A stretch of 64,000 nt of DNA from an uncultured Clostridia bacterium. GTDB lineage: Bacteria > Bacillota > Clostridia > Oscillospirales > Acutalibacteraceae. Below, in pieces: positions 25,175-34,365 of this stretch (position 1 is its first letter; each line of letters begins with the position of its first letter). The notes beneath the pieces are model-generated. The model made no database searches, had not been told where the DNA came from, and was given only the letters and a program-made list of their open reading frames with translations. The DNA is taken from NCBI GenBank assembly GCA_944412445.1, contig CALYBJ010000004.1, forward strand, positions 25,210-89,209, written 5' to 3'. Made by a program: the position numbers and the translations under genes.

Positions 25175-26062
25175 ATGATAGAATTAAATACTGTTTTCAG
25201 TACATTATATTCAGAGCTTAAGCCCTCTCTTGACAATCTCGGCTTCAGCTCCGTTGTTCCGGAAAAAACTGAAAAAGGCGCTGCGCCTGTTTTCTACAGG
25301 GACAATTCTCAGTTTCTCGCTTATAAAGGTGAAAAAGGCTCTCTGCGAATCTTATACAGCGAAAACAAAATAATGCTTTTAGCCGGTGACAAGGACGCTA
25401 AAAGCGAGGACGACAGCGATTACTCCCCTGTTGCGAGCTTTTTGTTTATTCCTGATGAATATGATGTTAAAGACTTGAAATCGGTTACAAATGAGCTTCA
25501 GGAAAACATTTCAGACGCTTATTCTCCCAAGCAAATTGCGAAAAGACAGCAGAATGTCAAAGCTCAGGCAACAGTTACCCGTTCACAGGTAAAAAGCGGC
25601 GCACTCCTTTACGATCCCGCAACATTGGCAATAAGACTTGCTTCCCTTTATCCTTCAATTAAGGATGAATACAAGCTTCACATGGAAAAATACGATGAGT
25701 TTCTTTGCGAAGACTTTTTTGTAAATGTTGTAAATCCCCTTGTATATGAAACAATCCGTGAAAACAATCCTCAGAAAATGAAAAAACTCTTTAATATATT
25801 AAATGAGATTTACGAGGACGGTTCCAACGAGGTTCAGGATGTTATAATAGTAACAATGCTCTCGTCCTACGACTATCAGGGCGACATGATGAAAAATGTC
25901 CTTAACTATGTAAGCGATACCATAGTTGAAACTTTTATAAGGGTTAATACAATTATAAAAAAAAGTAAATCTGCAAGAAGCCGTCTTGCAAATCCTCCTA
26001 AATACAAACCTAAAAAGGAAAAGAAGAAGAGTTCCGCGTTCAGCAGTCTTATGGGACAATAA
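25175..26062 (+). CDS. hypothetical protein, 295 residues
   Basis: I do not recognise this family. The protein is soluble, with no signal peptide or membrane segment. The first about 125 residues look like a mixed alpha/beta domain (YRDNSQFLAYKGEKGSLRILY, FLFIPDEYDV). A Gln/Lys linker near residues 125-140 is followed by a mainly helical domain (about 148-265, with NEIYEDGSNEVQDVIIVTML), and the tail is very basic (KYKPKKEKKKSS). It has a weak GAAAGGAT site, lies 23 bases after the FGGY kinase and is the last gene before a strong terminator. Confidence 0.75.
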   Translation: MIELNTVFSTLYSELKPSLDNLGFSSVVPEKTEKGAAPVFYRDNSQFLAYKGEKGSLRILYSENKIMLLAGDKDAKSEDDSDYSPVASFLFIPDEYDVKDLKSVTNELQENISDAYSPKQIAKRQQNVKAQATVTRSQVKSGALLYDPATLAIRLASLYPSIKDEYKLHMEKYDEFLCEDFFVNVVNPLVYETIRENNPQKMKKLFNILNEIYEDGSNEVQDVIIVTMLSSYDYQGDMMKNVLNYVSDTIVETFIRVNTIIKKSKSARSRLANPPKYKPKKEKKKSSAFSSLMGQ

Positions 26063-26076
26063 TATTATATAACTAC

Positions 26077-26112
26077 AAAACCGGCAGGACAAAAAATCCT
26101 GCCGGTTTTATG
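26077..26112 (+). terminator. intrinsic terminator of the dnaX-recR-kinase operon
   Basis: AAAACCGGCAGGA (26077-26089) pairs perfectly with TCCTGCCGGTTTT (26097-26109). Confidence 0.88.
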
Positions 26113-26128
26113 TTTTATTAAAAATAAA

Positions 26129-26233
26129 TTATTTCAAAAAAGGAAGCACCGACGAGAGGCGCGCCTGCCGTTTATTACTGCCGAAAATCACCCAATAGAC
26201 GACAATATTCACCCGAAACGACCTAATGCGCAC
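26129..26233 (-). other. GC-rich 21-nt-periodic block with a 34-codon ORF
   Basis: Within an AT-rich gap, 26141-26241 is conspicuously GC-rich. CACCC recurs exactly every 21 bases (26189, 26210, 26231). On the minus strand this reads CGG GTG / CGG GTG / TGG GTG in one frame. An ORF from GTG at 26233 to TAA at 26129 encodes 34 residues, starting as MRIRSFRVNIVVYWVIFG and ending SSVLPFLK. Three heptads share the pattern [R/W]V-x-[I/F]. No good ribosome binding site precedes the GTG. It could be a small protein, a dispersed repeat element or a structured RNA; I cannot decide. Confidence 0.35.
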
Positions 26234-26302
26234 CCGCCGATTACTTTAAAGGAGATTTGTTATATTATCAATTACACAGCTTTAACTGCGTAAAAAATAA
26301 AC

Positions 26303-26364
26303 AAAAAAAGGCTCGCTGATAATGCCGCAGTACGGCTGTTATCAACGAACACCTTTGTTCTATC
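26303..26364 (-). ncRNA. candidate small RNA, about 62 nt
   Basis: A complete mini transcription unit on the minus strand: a TTGACA-17-TAAAAT promoter, then about 62 nt ending in a strong terminator. The 5' part has a small hairpin, GAACA-AAGG-TGTTC (26360-26347). The terminator stem pairs GTTGATAA...GCCG with CGGC...TTATCAGC (26346-26315), followed by GAGCC and seven T residues (26309-26303). No ORF of useful length fits inside. I do not recognise a known RNA family. The rest of the 26113-26440 gap holds the GC-rich block and AT-rich sequence. Confidence 0.55.
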
Positions 26365-26370
26365 ATTTAT

Positions 26371-26399
26371 ATTTTACAACTTGTTTATTTATCTGTCAA
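26371..26399 (-). promoter_or_regulatory. promoter of the candidate small RNA
   Basis: On the minus strand a perfect -35 TTGACA (26399-26394), 17-base spacer and TAAAAT (26376-26371). Confidence 0.65.
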
Positions 26400-26440
26400 T
26401 AATGATTTTTTAAAATAAATAAAATTTTCACTACTAAAAA

Positions 26441-27232
26441 TTATATATTTTCAACAATTTTCTCTAACTTTTTGCAGCTGTCCGTTATTTCTTTTTCGCT
26501 GTCATAGCTCCAATTATAAAGCTCAATTATATATTTGCCGGCATACCCGCAGCTTTTCATTGCTTTAAAAAATTTCTCAAAATTAAAATCTCCGGAGCAG
26601 GGAGCGCAGCAGTCTTTTTCGGCATTATGGTCGCTGATATGAACATGAACCACCGTATCATGAAGCTTTTCGAGAAAATCATAAGGCGTATAGCCAGCCC
26701 TGTATGCCTGCTTGATATCAAAAACGGTTTTAAAATCACTGCCGATATAATCACTCATCATTTTCAGATAATCCGGAGACTCGCTTCTGTAATACACAAC
26801 ATTTTCATGACAGACCCTTACGCCGTATTTATCGCCCATTTCCATAAGCCGCATAAACCTTTTGCAGTATTCCTCATCATCAACTGAGCCCGGTTTTTTT
26901 GCTCCGTGTATTACAAATATATCAGCGCCCAGCATTGAGGTTACTTTAAGAAATCTGTCGTACAAGGGCAAAATATCATAAAATCGCCTTTCGTAATTGC
27001 TGAAAATATAAAAGGACTCTGCAAAAGACTGGAAAGGATGCACCGACGGTATATTAACTTCGTATTTATCCTTTATACGCTGTATGTCACTTATAAATTC
27101 ATCTGAAAGCTCCGACGGAGAATTAAAAAAAATTTCTATATTTTTAAACCCCAGCTCACAGGATTTTAAAAATGACTTTTCCGTTTCAAGTGGATAAAAA
27201 CACGCTGAAGATACGCCGAAATCAAATGACAT
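26441..27232 (-). CDS. sugar phosphate isomerase/epimerase-like TIM barrel protein
   Basis: A 263-residue protein of the xylose isomerase-like TIM-barrel superfamily (AP endonuclease family 2 type), usually sugar isomerases or epimerases using a divalent metal. The repeated strand-end motifs are present: FGVSSACFYPLE, NIEIFFNS, PSVHPF, FVIHGAK, VCHENVVYY (Glu), TVFDIKQAY (Asp), VVHVHISDHN (His) and YIIELYNW (Glu). Length is typical. It is divergent from the small membrane protein gene, with a large palindrome between them, and ends before the candidate small RNA region. The substrate is not known. Confidence 0.85.
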   Translation of the reverse strand: MSFDFGVSSACFYPLETEKSFLKSCELGFKNIEIFFNSPSELSDEFISDIQRIKDKYEVNIPSVHPFQSFAESFYIFSNYERRFYDILPLYDRFLKVTSMLGADIFVIHGAKKPGSVDDEEYCKRFMRLMEMGDKYGVRVCHENVVYYRSESPDYLKMMSDYIGSDFKTVFDIKQAYRAGYTPYDFLEKLHDTVVHVHISDHNAEKDCCAPCSGDFNFEKFFKAMKSCGYAGKYIIELYNWSYDSEKEITDSCKKLEKIVENI

Positions 27233-27261
27233 TGTATAAGCTCCTTACCAATATTTAAAAA

Positions 27262-27302
27262 TTGAATCACCCATGATTGCATAGTATAATCAAATGGGTG
27301 AT
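27262..27302. promoter_or_regulatory. promoter with long inverted repeat between divergent genes
   Basis: Plus-strand promoter TTGAAT (27262-27267), 17 bases, TATAAT (27285-27290). It is bracketed by a perfect 9-bp inverted repeat ATCACCCAT (27266-27274) and ATGGGTGAT (27294-27302) with 19 bases between. Half-sites touch the -35 and the transcription start, as expected for a repressor site serving the divergent isomerase and membrane-protein genes. The function is inferred. Confidence 0.55.
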
Positions 27303-27306
27303 ATCA

Positions 27307-27582
27307 ATGAAAAATATTCTTTCCGATTTGTCGGTTATTTTTAAAAATATGAATTTTGTTTCAAAAACCGCTGTTAAATACGGCACCGTCCTGATTGTTA
27401 CAATGACTTTTTTATCACTGTTCTTTTACATAAAATCATTCCGCACATCGGATCCTTATTATTATATCCAGCTTTATACCGATTTAATGATAAGTGCAAA
27501 GGAGTGTATGGGGGCGGTGTATATTTTGCCCTTTATTTCTGAAATTATCCTTATGGCAAGCGGCAGAAAAGAATATACATGA
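27307..27582 (+). CDS. small two-helix membrane protein, unknown
   Basis: A 91-residue protein I do not recognise. Two hydrophobic segments are visible: about residues 24-44 (YGTVLIVTMTFLSLFFYI) and 65-84 (GAVYILPFISEIILM), joined by a polar, Tyr-rich loop. The ATG at 27307 is chosen because the TATAAT at 27285-27290 places the transcript start near 27297, which rules out the upstream in-frame TTG. GGGTGAT gives a modest ribosome binding site. It converges on the GH30 gene with only 21 bases between and no clear terminator. Confidence 0.65.
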   Translation: MKNILSDLSVIFKNMNFVSKTAVKYGTVLIVTMTFLSLFFYIKSFRTSDPYYYIQLYTDLMISAKECMGAVYILPFISEIILMASGRKEYT

Positions 27583-27603
27583 TTTTGTATTATATCATAT
27601 ATA

Positions 27604-29109
27604 TCAGCCGTATACAATAGTCGTTATACTTTTTTCGGGAAGCTTAATAATGGATTTAGCGTTTCCGCTGTGAGTCTGCACCATTTGCGCGTCAGCAGTT
27701 GAAGTCCATATCTCCTGATGTCCGCAGCCGATACTCATAACCGCATTTCTTTCTGAGCCTTCGTTAACAAGTACGCAGACTGTTTTTCCCTCCGGCGTTT
27801 TAAATGCGGAAATGTTCAACGATTTTGTGCTGTCCTTTATATCTCCGTTCTTTGTTACCGAAAGGTCCAGTATATCCGAAACGGCAGCTATTCTTACGCT
27901 TCCCTCAGGTATAAACTTGGTGAAATGCGCCATTGCGTAGTATCTTGAGGCTGTATAAAGCTCCGTAACCTCTTCATTTGAAACAAGCAAACCGTCGGAG
28001 TACTTCTCTCCGTCATCTCCTATGGAGTAGTTATTTACTCCTACCCAAGCCGACCATGTATTGGCGTTTGAAAGTGTTAAATCCTGAGAAATCACTCTTG
28101 CCATTAAAAGTGCCGAATCAAAATCGTTTATGCTGTGAGTGCAGGGCAGCTCGCACCATTCCGTCATATCTATACTGATTTTACCGCCGTAAAGCTCGTC
28201 TACAGTTTTCCCGAAATCCTTTTTGCCTAAGGTATTAACATCGCTCCAATAGCTGTGATATGCCAGGGAACCCATTACTTCGGCTATTTCACTGTCACCG
28301 TATAAGTTTTCAAAATACCATTCTGTTGTTTCTCCGACTTCTCCGCTTTCAGGTCCCATAAGCTTAACATCAAGACCGCTTTCCTTGATTTTTTCGGCGA
28401 AGACTTTAAACAAAGCCACTACTTCCTCTTTTTCATAATGACAGCCTTCCTGCCCGACCCATTCTCCTCCCCAGCTCCACTGAGGCTCGTTAACAGGGCT
28501 TATGTATTTTACGGGAACGCCTTTATTTATAAAATATTCAGTAATTGTAAGGAAGTAGTCCGCGTAGGCTTCATAATTTTCCTCCGGAAGATTTGAATAG
28601 TACTCAACCTGACCTCCCGTTGCCTGGCCTGTTCTCGTCATTGAATAGTGAGGAGAATTTGCAAAAAGCACCACCGTATCAATACACCCGTAGGACAGAC
28701 ACATATCAAGCATCTTCTGAGCCGCGGCATCTCTTGTGAAATCGTATTCATACTCCCCTGTTTCTTCATTGTAATAATAAAAGCTTTCAGTTGCTCTTGA
28801 ACCGCTTATTCTGCTGTTAGGATTATCCTTTGAGCCGCCGCCGACATTGTATCTGTAAATTGTAAGACCTAAGCCCTCCTTTGAATAAAGAGCCTTTGCA
28901 ATATCCTGCGCATAAGCGGAATCACCGGCATTCTGCGCCCACCAGCAGGCTGACGCACCGAAGCCGTCTATAGTCTGATATGTTGCATAAGGATTAATCG
29001 TAATGCTGACATCTGCATTTTTCATAAAGTTACCGTCCCCTCCGCAGTAAATTACAAGCATATCAAGAAGCGACAGCAGCAAACAAAAAAATCTTCTCAG
29101 TAAAAACAT
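27604..29109 (-). CDS. secreted glycoside hydrolase, family GH30-like
   Basis: A 501-residue exported glycosidase of the GH30 type (endo-beta-1,6-galactanase, xylanase or glucosylceramidase-like). A hydrophobic N-terminal signal (residues about 5-22) is followed by TIDGFGASACWWA, the usual first barrel strand. The acid/base Glu is in ISPVNEPQWSW near residue 210, and the nucleophile Glu is probably in ISIDMTEWCE near 317. A C-terminal beta domain (about 400-501) matches the GH30 side domain. It probably trims plant polysaccharide outside the cell. Exact specificity is not readable. A cysteine in YCGGDG could be a lipobox, so it may be membrane-anchored. Confidence 0.82.
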   Translation of the reverse strand: MFLLRRFFCLLLSLLDMLVIYCGGDGNFMKNADVSITINPYATYQTIDGFGASACWWAQNAGDSAYAQDIAKALYSKEGLGLTIYRYNVGGGSKDNPNSRISGSRATESFYYYNEETGEYEYDFTRDAAAQKMLDMCLSYGCIDTVVLFANSPHYSMTRTGQATGGQVEYYSNLPEENYEAYADYFLTITEYFINKGVPVKYISPVNEPQWSWGGEWVGQEGCHYEKEEVVALFKVFAEKIKESGLDVKLMGPESGEVGETTEWYFENLYGDSEIAEVMGSLAYHSYWSDVNTLGKKDFGKTVDELYGGKISIDMTEWCELPCTHSINDFDSALLMARVISQDLTLSNANTWSAWVGVNNYSIGDDGEKYSDGLLVSNEEVTELYTASRYYAMAHFTKFIPEGSVRIAAVSDILDLSVTKNGDIKDSTKSLNISAFKTPEGKTVCVLVNEGSERNAVMSIGCGHQEIWTSTADAQMVQTHSGNAKSIIKLPEKSITTIVYG

Positions 29110-29135
29110 TGTTATTACCTCCGTTTCTTATGTAT

Positions 29136-29164
29136 ATAATACAATCAGATATTAATTTTTTCAA
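29136..29164 (-). promoter_or_regulatory. promoter of the GH30 gene
   Basis: On the minus strand TTGAAA (29164-29159), 17 bases, TATTAT (29141-29136), with CGGAGG before the start codon. Confidence 0.55.
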
Positions 29165-29288
29165 GCAATTTTATATATGTTTACATTTTTTTAATATGAT
29201 TTAAAGTAATTTAAAGATTTTAATTTTTTATCGTTTTATAATAACAAAAAATATTAACTTAATTGTGCAAATTAACAAAATATTTGTA

Positions 29289-29317
29289 TTGTAAATTTTA
29301 CCGAAGAATGTTATAAT
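29289..29317 (+). promoter_or_regulatory. promoter of the EamA transporter gene
   Basis: TTGTAA (29289-29294), 17 bases, TATAAT (29312-29317). Just upstream lies the 17-bp palindrome TTAATTGTGCAAATTAA (29259-29275), a possible operator. The rest of the 29165-29288 gap is AT-rich with nothing I can support. Confidence 0.5.
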
Positions 29318-29370
29318 TTTAAAAGTTTTGAGTATTTCAGGACTTTTATTTTTTTAACGGAGCACTAAAA

Positions 29371-30288
29371 ATGAAAACAAACAAATTAACCGGAAACCTT
29401 GCCGCACTTTTTACAATCATTGTCTGGGGCACCACTGTTATCTCTTCAACAAAATTGCTTGATGGAGGTCTTTCTCCTGCGGAAATAATTATATGCCGCT
29501 TTCTTCTTGCATTTATTGCCCTTAATATCATTTATCCCCCAAGACTTAAATTTGAAGGATTAAAAAGAGAGCTTATGTATGCCGTTGCCGGACTGTTCGG
29601 GGTCACTCTTTATTTTTTCCTTGAAATTACAGCCCTTCAATATACAAAAGCCGCAAATGTCAGCGTTATTTTCGCAACATCTCCGTTTTTCTGCGGAATA
29701 CTTTCAATGTTCTCAAAAAAAGCCGACAAGCCGAAGCTTAACTTTTTTGTAGGTTTTCTTCTTGCCATTACAGGAATAATGCTTATTACATTTGAGCACG
29801 GAATTACCTTTGACATTAATGTAAAGGGCGCTTTGTTTGCGGTAGGTTCGGCATTTGCCTGGGGACTTTATTCTCTTCTTACAAAAACAATCGGCACATA
29901 CGGTCACAATGTTATTCAGACAACCCGCCGCATTTTTATGTACGGCCTGATATTTATGATTCCAACGGTTTTTGTTTACGATGTCAATTTTCAGCACATC
30001 AGGCTTCTTGCGGATACGGAAATGCTTTTTAATCTGCTTTATTTAGGTCTCTGCGCTTCGGGAATATGCTTCCTTACATGGAGCCATGCTACAAATTCCC
30101 TGGGACCGGTAAGGGCTACAACATACATTTACGGAACACCTCTTGTAACAGTTGTATTTTCTCTTATCTTCCTTAAAAATCAAACACTTACTTTCCAGCT
30201 TTTTCTTGGTGCGGCTTTAATAATCGCAGGTCTTGTGCTTTCCGTTTCGGTTAAATCCTCTTCAAAAAAGTCAAGAAAACGAAGATAA
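29371..30288 (+). CDS. DMT superfamily transporter (EamA family)
   Basis: A 305-residue membrane protein with ten hydrophobic segments forming two EamA repeats (about residues 10-140 and 150-292), the architecture of drug/metabolite transporters. The first repeat opens with LAALFTIIVWGTTVISSTKLL, the second with GALFAVGSAFAWGLYSLLTK; both carry the conserved W near the first helix. The C-terminus is basic (SSSKKSRKRR), consistent with a cytoplasmic end. The substrate is unknown. It has its own promoter and converges on trmB with a shared terminator. Confidence 0.9.
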   Translation: MKTNKLTGNLAALFTIIVWGTTVISSTKLLDGGLSPAEIIICRFLLAFIALNIIYPPRLKFEGLKRELMYAVAGLFGVTLYFFLEITALQYTKAANVSVIFATSPFFCGILSMFSKKADKPKLNFFVGFLLAITGIMLITFEHGITFDINVKGALFAVGSAFAWGLYSLLTKTIGTYGHNVIQTTRRIFMYGLIFMIPTVFVYDVNFQHIRLLADTEMLFNLLYLGLCASGICFLTWSHATNSLGPVRATTYIYGTPLVTVVFSLIFLKNQTLTFQLFLGAALIIAGLVLSVSVKSSSKKSRKRR

Positions 30289-30292
30289 TTCA

Positions 30293-30330
30293 AAAAAAGC
30301 TGCCCGGCGAAACCGGGCAGCTTTGCTTTT
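30293..30330. terminator. bidirectional terminator between EamA gene and trmB
   Basis: AAAGCTGCCCGG (30296-30307) pairs perfectly with CCGGGCAGCTTT (30313-30324), with A-run before and T-rich sequence after. Confidence 0.85.
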
Positions 30331-31006
30331 ATTCACTTCTGATATACGCTTCAAGTCTGTATATGGGCTGTCCTAAATCAGTAAATCTCTTTTCATACTC
30401 CGTCATTATATTTTCCTCAAAATCACTGTTATGAAGATCAAGGGATATGTTTTTCATTGCAAAACCGTTCTGAGAAAATTTTTCAAGAGAATATTCAAAA
30501 AATTCCATGTTGTCAGTTTTCTGATGAATTTCTCCGCCTTCTTTTAAAAGCTTTTTATAGATTTCAAGAAATCTTTCGCTTGTAAGCCTGTGACTTTCGT
30601 ATTTTTTCTTCGGGAAAGGACAGGAAAAGTTCAAATATATTTTTTCTATTGAATTGTCCTTTATGTATTTGGGAAGATATTCTCCACGGCACTGCACAAA
30701 ATGAAGATTTTTAAGTCCGGCGTCCTTTGCCTTTTTTGCCGCCATGTAAATTACATTGGGATTGATTTCCACGGCAAGATAATTTATATCAGGATTCCTT
30801 TTTGCGATTTCACAGGCAAACTGCCCCTTGCCGCAGCCAAGCTCCAGCTCCGCAGGATTGCCGTTTCCGAATATTTTTTCAAAATCAAGGTATTCCTTTT
30901 CCAAAACGGCGGTATTGTAGTTTTTATCCTCCGTTATCAAAACTGTCAGCATATCCGAAACGGAAGCCATTTTTTCTTCAAGATTTCTCTTTTTTCTCAT
31001 TCTCAT
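30329..31006 (-). CDS. trmB: tRNA (guanine-N7)-methyltransferase
   Basis: TrmB methylates G46 in the variable loop of tRNA with S-adenosylmethionine. The 225-residue protein has the SAM motif ELELGCGKGQFACEIAKRNP near residue 54, AVEINPNVIY after it, and the catalytic-region signature NFSCPFPKKKYESHRL near 126 (usually NFPDPWPK in other bacteria; here Ser-Cys-Pro-Phe replaces Pro-Asp-Pro-Trp). It ends with a family-typical FTDLGQPIYRLEA. The start overlaps the radical SAM gene stop by four bases. Confidence 0.93.
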   Translation of the reverse strand: MRMRKKRNLEEKMASVSDMLTVLITEDKNYNTAVLEKEYLDFEKIFGNGNPAELELGCGKGQFACEIAKRNPDINYLAVEINPNVIYMAAKKAKDAGLKNLHFVQCRGEYLPKYIKDNSIEKIYLNFSCPFPKKKYESHRLTSERFLEIYKKLLKEGGEIHQKTDNMEFFEYSLEKFSQNGFAMKNISLDLHNSDFEENIMTEYEKRFTDLGQPIYRLEAYIRSE

Positions 31007-32679
31007 AATATTTCCTCGTTTAAATCAAAATAATTCAGTTTATAACGCCCGGTTACAGCGTCACGGTATTCATCCTTATACACGCAGTAAACAGCCTTGT
31101 TTTCACTGTATAAAATACAGCATGACGACTTTTCCCTGCCTTTTAATATATTTTCATTAACATATTTTTTAACTCTTTTAAGCCTTTTATCACTTATCTG
31201 AAGACATTCAGGAATAACTCCCGATGAGTTGGACGAAAGCCTGTCGCATATCATTTTATCTCTTAAAACAGTCATATCTGTTTTCTGGGCAAAATGATTA
31301 TATATTAATTCCGTATAATCGTCAAGTGAAATACTGCTTTTCTCCCCGGTAAGTCTGCCGGCTTCCTCAAAAAGCTCAAAAGGCTTAAAGCCGCAGTCTT
31401 CCGTCAAGTAATCAAGCGTATATAAAAATCTTCCGCTGTTATAAAGTCTTTCAACAGCATCCTCGGCGTAATGAATTATTTTCATATCGTTTTCTGAAAG
31501 ACAATCTGTTTTTATAACCTCATAGGGCGGGTTTTTATCGTATAAGCAGCCGAAATCACCGCTTTTTTCCCTTAAAAGCGAGCCGTAAATAAGCTTTAAA
31601 AATCCAAGCTGTAACATATGAGGCTTTAAGCTGTATAATGTATTGAAGCTGTTCTTAAAGCTTTTTAAGTCTTCATGGGGCAATCCGGCTATCAAATCCG
31701 CGTGCACATGTATATTGCCGAAGGATACAAGCCTTTTTATGTTTTCAGATATTATATCTGTTCTGTCCGTTCTGTTTACGGCTTTCAGCGTCTTTTTATT
31801 AAAGCTCTGCAAGCCTATTTCAAGCTGCACCGCACCTTTCGGAGCTTTTTTCAGTAAGTTTATTGTGCTTTCTTTCAGAATATCTCCGGCAATTTCAAAA
31901 TGAAAACAAACCCCTTCGGGAATTTTTCTGCCGTAATTATCAGTAATGAATTTTATAATTTCATTCGCTCTGTCCTCTCTTGCGTTAAAGGTTCGATCAA
32001 CAAATTTTATTGTTTTAGAGGAGCTTCCGGCAAGCTTCAATATATTTTCCTTAACCTTATCCATTGAAAAAAATACAAGCTTACCGCATCTTCCAGAAAG
32101 ACAGAAAGCACAGGAAAAAGGACAGCCTCTTGATGTTTCGATATAAGCTATCCTGCCGTTTAAATTATCATAATATTCATCGCAGAAGGGTGAAACAGGC
32201 TCAGCTCCCGATAAAAATGGCGGCGAAACAATAACTTTTCCGTCTTTTCTGTAAGACAGTCCATTAACTCCCTCAATACTTTTTTCTCCGTTTAAATACG
32301 AGCATAAAGCAGAAAATGCGGTTTCACCTTCCCCTGACAGCACATAATCGGCAAAAGCACATTCTTTTAGTATGTCTTCCTGATTATAACTTACCTCAGG
32401 TCCGCCCAAAACAATTACGGCTCCTGTTTTTTCTTTTATTTTTTCGGCAATACTTTTAACATAATCTATATTCCATATATAACAGCAAAAACCTGCAACA
32501 TCAGGATTATTTGCTGCAATTCTGTTTATAATATCCTCCTGCTTCTCATTAATCGTTCCCTCTGTTACCACGGGTATTATTTCATCAGAACAAAAGCTTT
32601 TTATCCCCGAATACAAACACCAGGGAGCTAATCCCGAATGTATATATTTTGAATTGAGCATACAAATAGTGACCTTCAT
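31003..32679 (-). CDS. B12-binding domain radical SAM protein (DUF4080-type)
   Basis: A 558-residue protein with an N-terminal cobalamin-binding-like Rossmann domain (about residues 1-135; GFCCYIWNID, IVLGGPEVSYN) and a radical SAM domain whose CxxxCxxC cluster is in TSRGCPFSCAFCLSG near residue 185. A C-terminal extension of about 170 residues resembles the DUF4080 tail. Such proteins are common in Clostridia; their reaction is unknown, though relatives modify RNA, lipids or small molecules. It heads a two-gene unit with trmB by a four-base overlap, which could hint at RNA modification but is not proof. Confidence 0.87.
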   Translation of the reverse strand: MKVTICMLNSKYIHSGLAPWCLYSGIKSFCSDEIIPVVTEGTINEKQEDIINRIAANNPDVAGFCCYIWNIDYVKSIAEKIKEKTGAVIVLGGPEVSYNQEDILKECAFADYVLSGEGETAFSALCSYLNGEKSIEGVNGLSYRKDGKVIVSPPFLSGAEPVSPFCDEYYDNLNGRIAYIETSRGCPFSCAFCLSGRCGKLVFFSMDKVKENILKLAGSSSKTIKFVDRTFNAREDRANEIIKFITDNYGRKIPEGVCFHFEIAGDILKESTINLLKKAPKGAVQLEIGLQSFNKKTLKAVNRTDRTDIISENIKRLVSFGNIHVHADLIAGLPHEDLKSFKNSFNTLYSLKPHMLQLGFLKLIYGSLLREKSGDFGCLYDKNPPYEVIKTDCLSENDMKIIHYAEDAVERLYNSGRFLYTLDYLTEDCGFKPFELFEEAGRLTGEKSSISLDDYTELIYNHFAQKTDMTVLRDKMICDRLSSNSSGVIPECLQISDKRLKRVKKYVNENILKGREKSSCCILYSENKAVYCVYKDEYRDAVTGRYKLNYFDLNEEIL

Positions 32680-32774
32680 ATGAGCTCCTTACCGCAAACT
32701 TTTATAAAAATATTCTACAACTTATACGCCGTTTTTGCAATAGCGACTAAATTTTAATTTTATTTACAAAACTC

Positions 32775-32803
32775 TTGATATGTATAAAATTTCGTGTTAT
32801 TAT
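32775..32803 (+). promoter_or_regulatory. promoter of gdhA
   Basis: TTGATA (32775-32780), 17 bases, TATTAT (32798-32803). An alternative -10, TATAAT, is at 32804-32809. Either gives a leader of about 120 bases. Confidence 0.5.
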
Positions 32804-32819
32804 TATAATGCTTTATTAA

Positions 32820-34283
<1,464 letters not shown>

Positions 34284-34294
34284 TAAAAAAAATT

Positions 34295-34322
34295 ACTGCT
34301 CATTTTTATGAGCAGTTTTTTT
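34295..34322 (+). terminator. intrinsic terminator after gdhA
   Basis: ACTGCTCAT (34295-34303) pairs with ATGAGCAGT (34308-34316), followed by seven T residues. Confidence 0.9.
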
Positions 34323-34365
34323 GTATAAATTGTACGGCAGCTTTTAACGGCTGCCGCATTTTGCT

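Noticed and set aside
26141..26170. Resemblance of the minus-strand end GTCGGTGCTTCCTTTTTT to a tracrRNA tail
   Set aside because: The pairing partner needed for the terminal hairpin is absent, and there is no cas gene or CRISPR array in the window.
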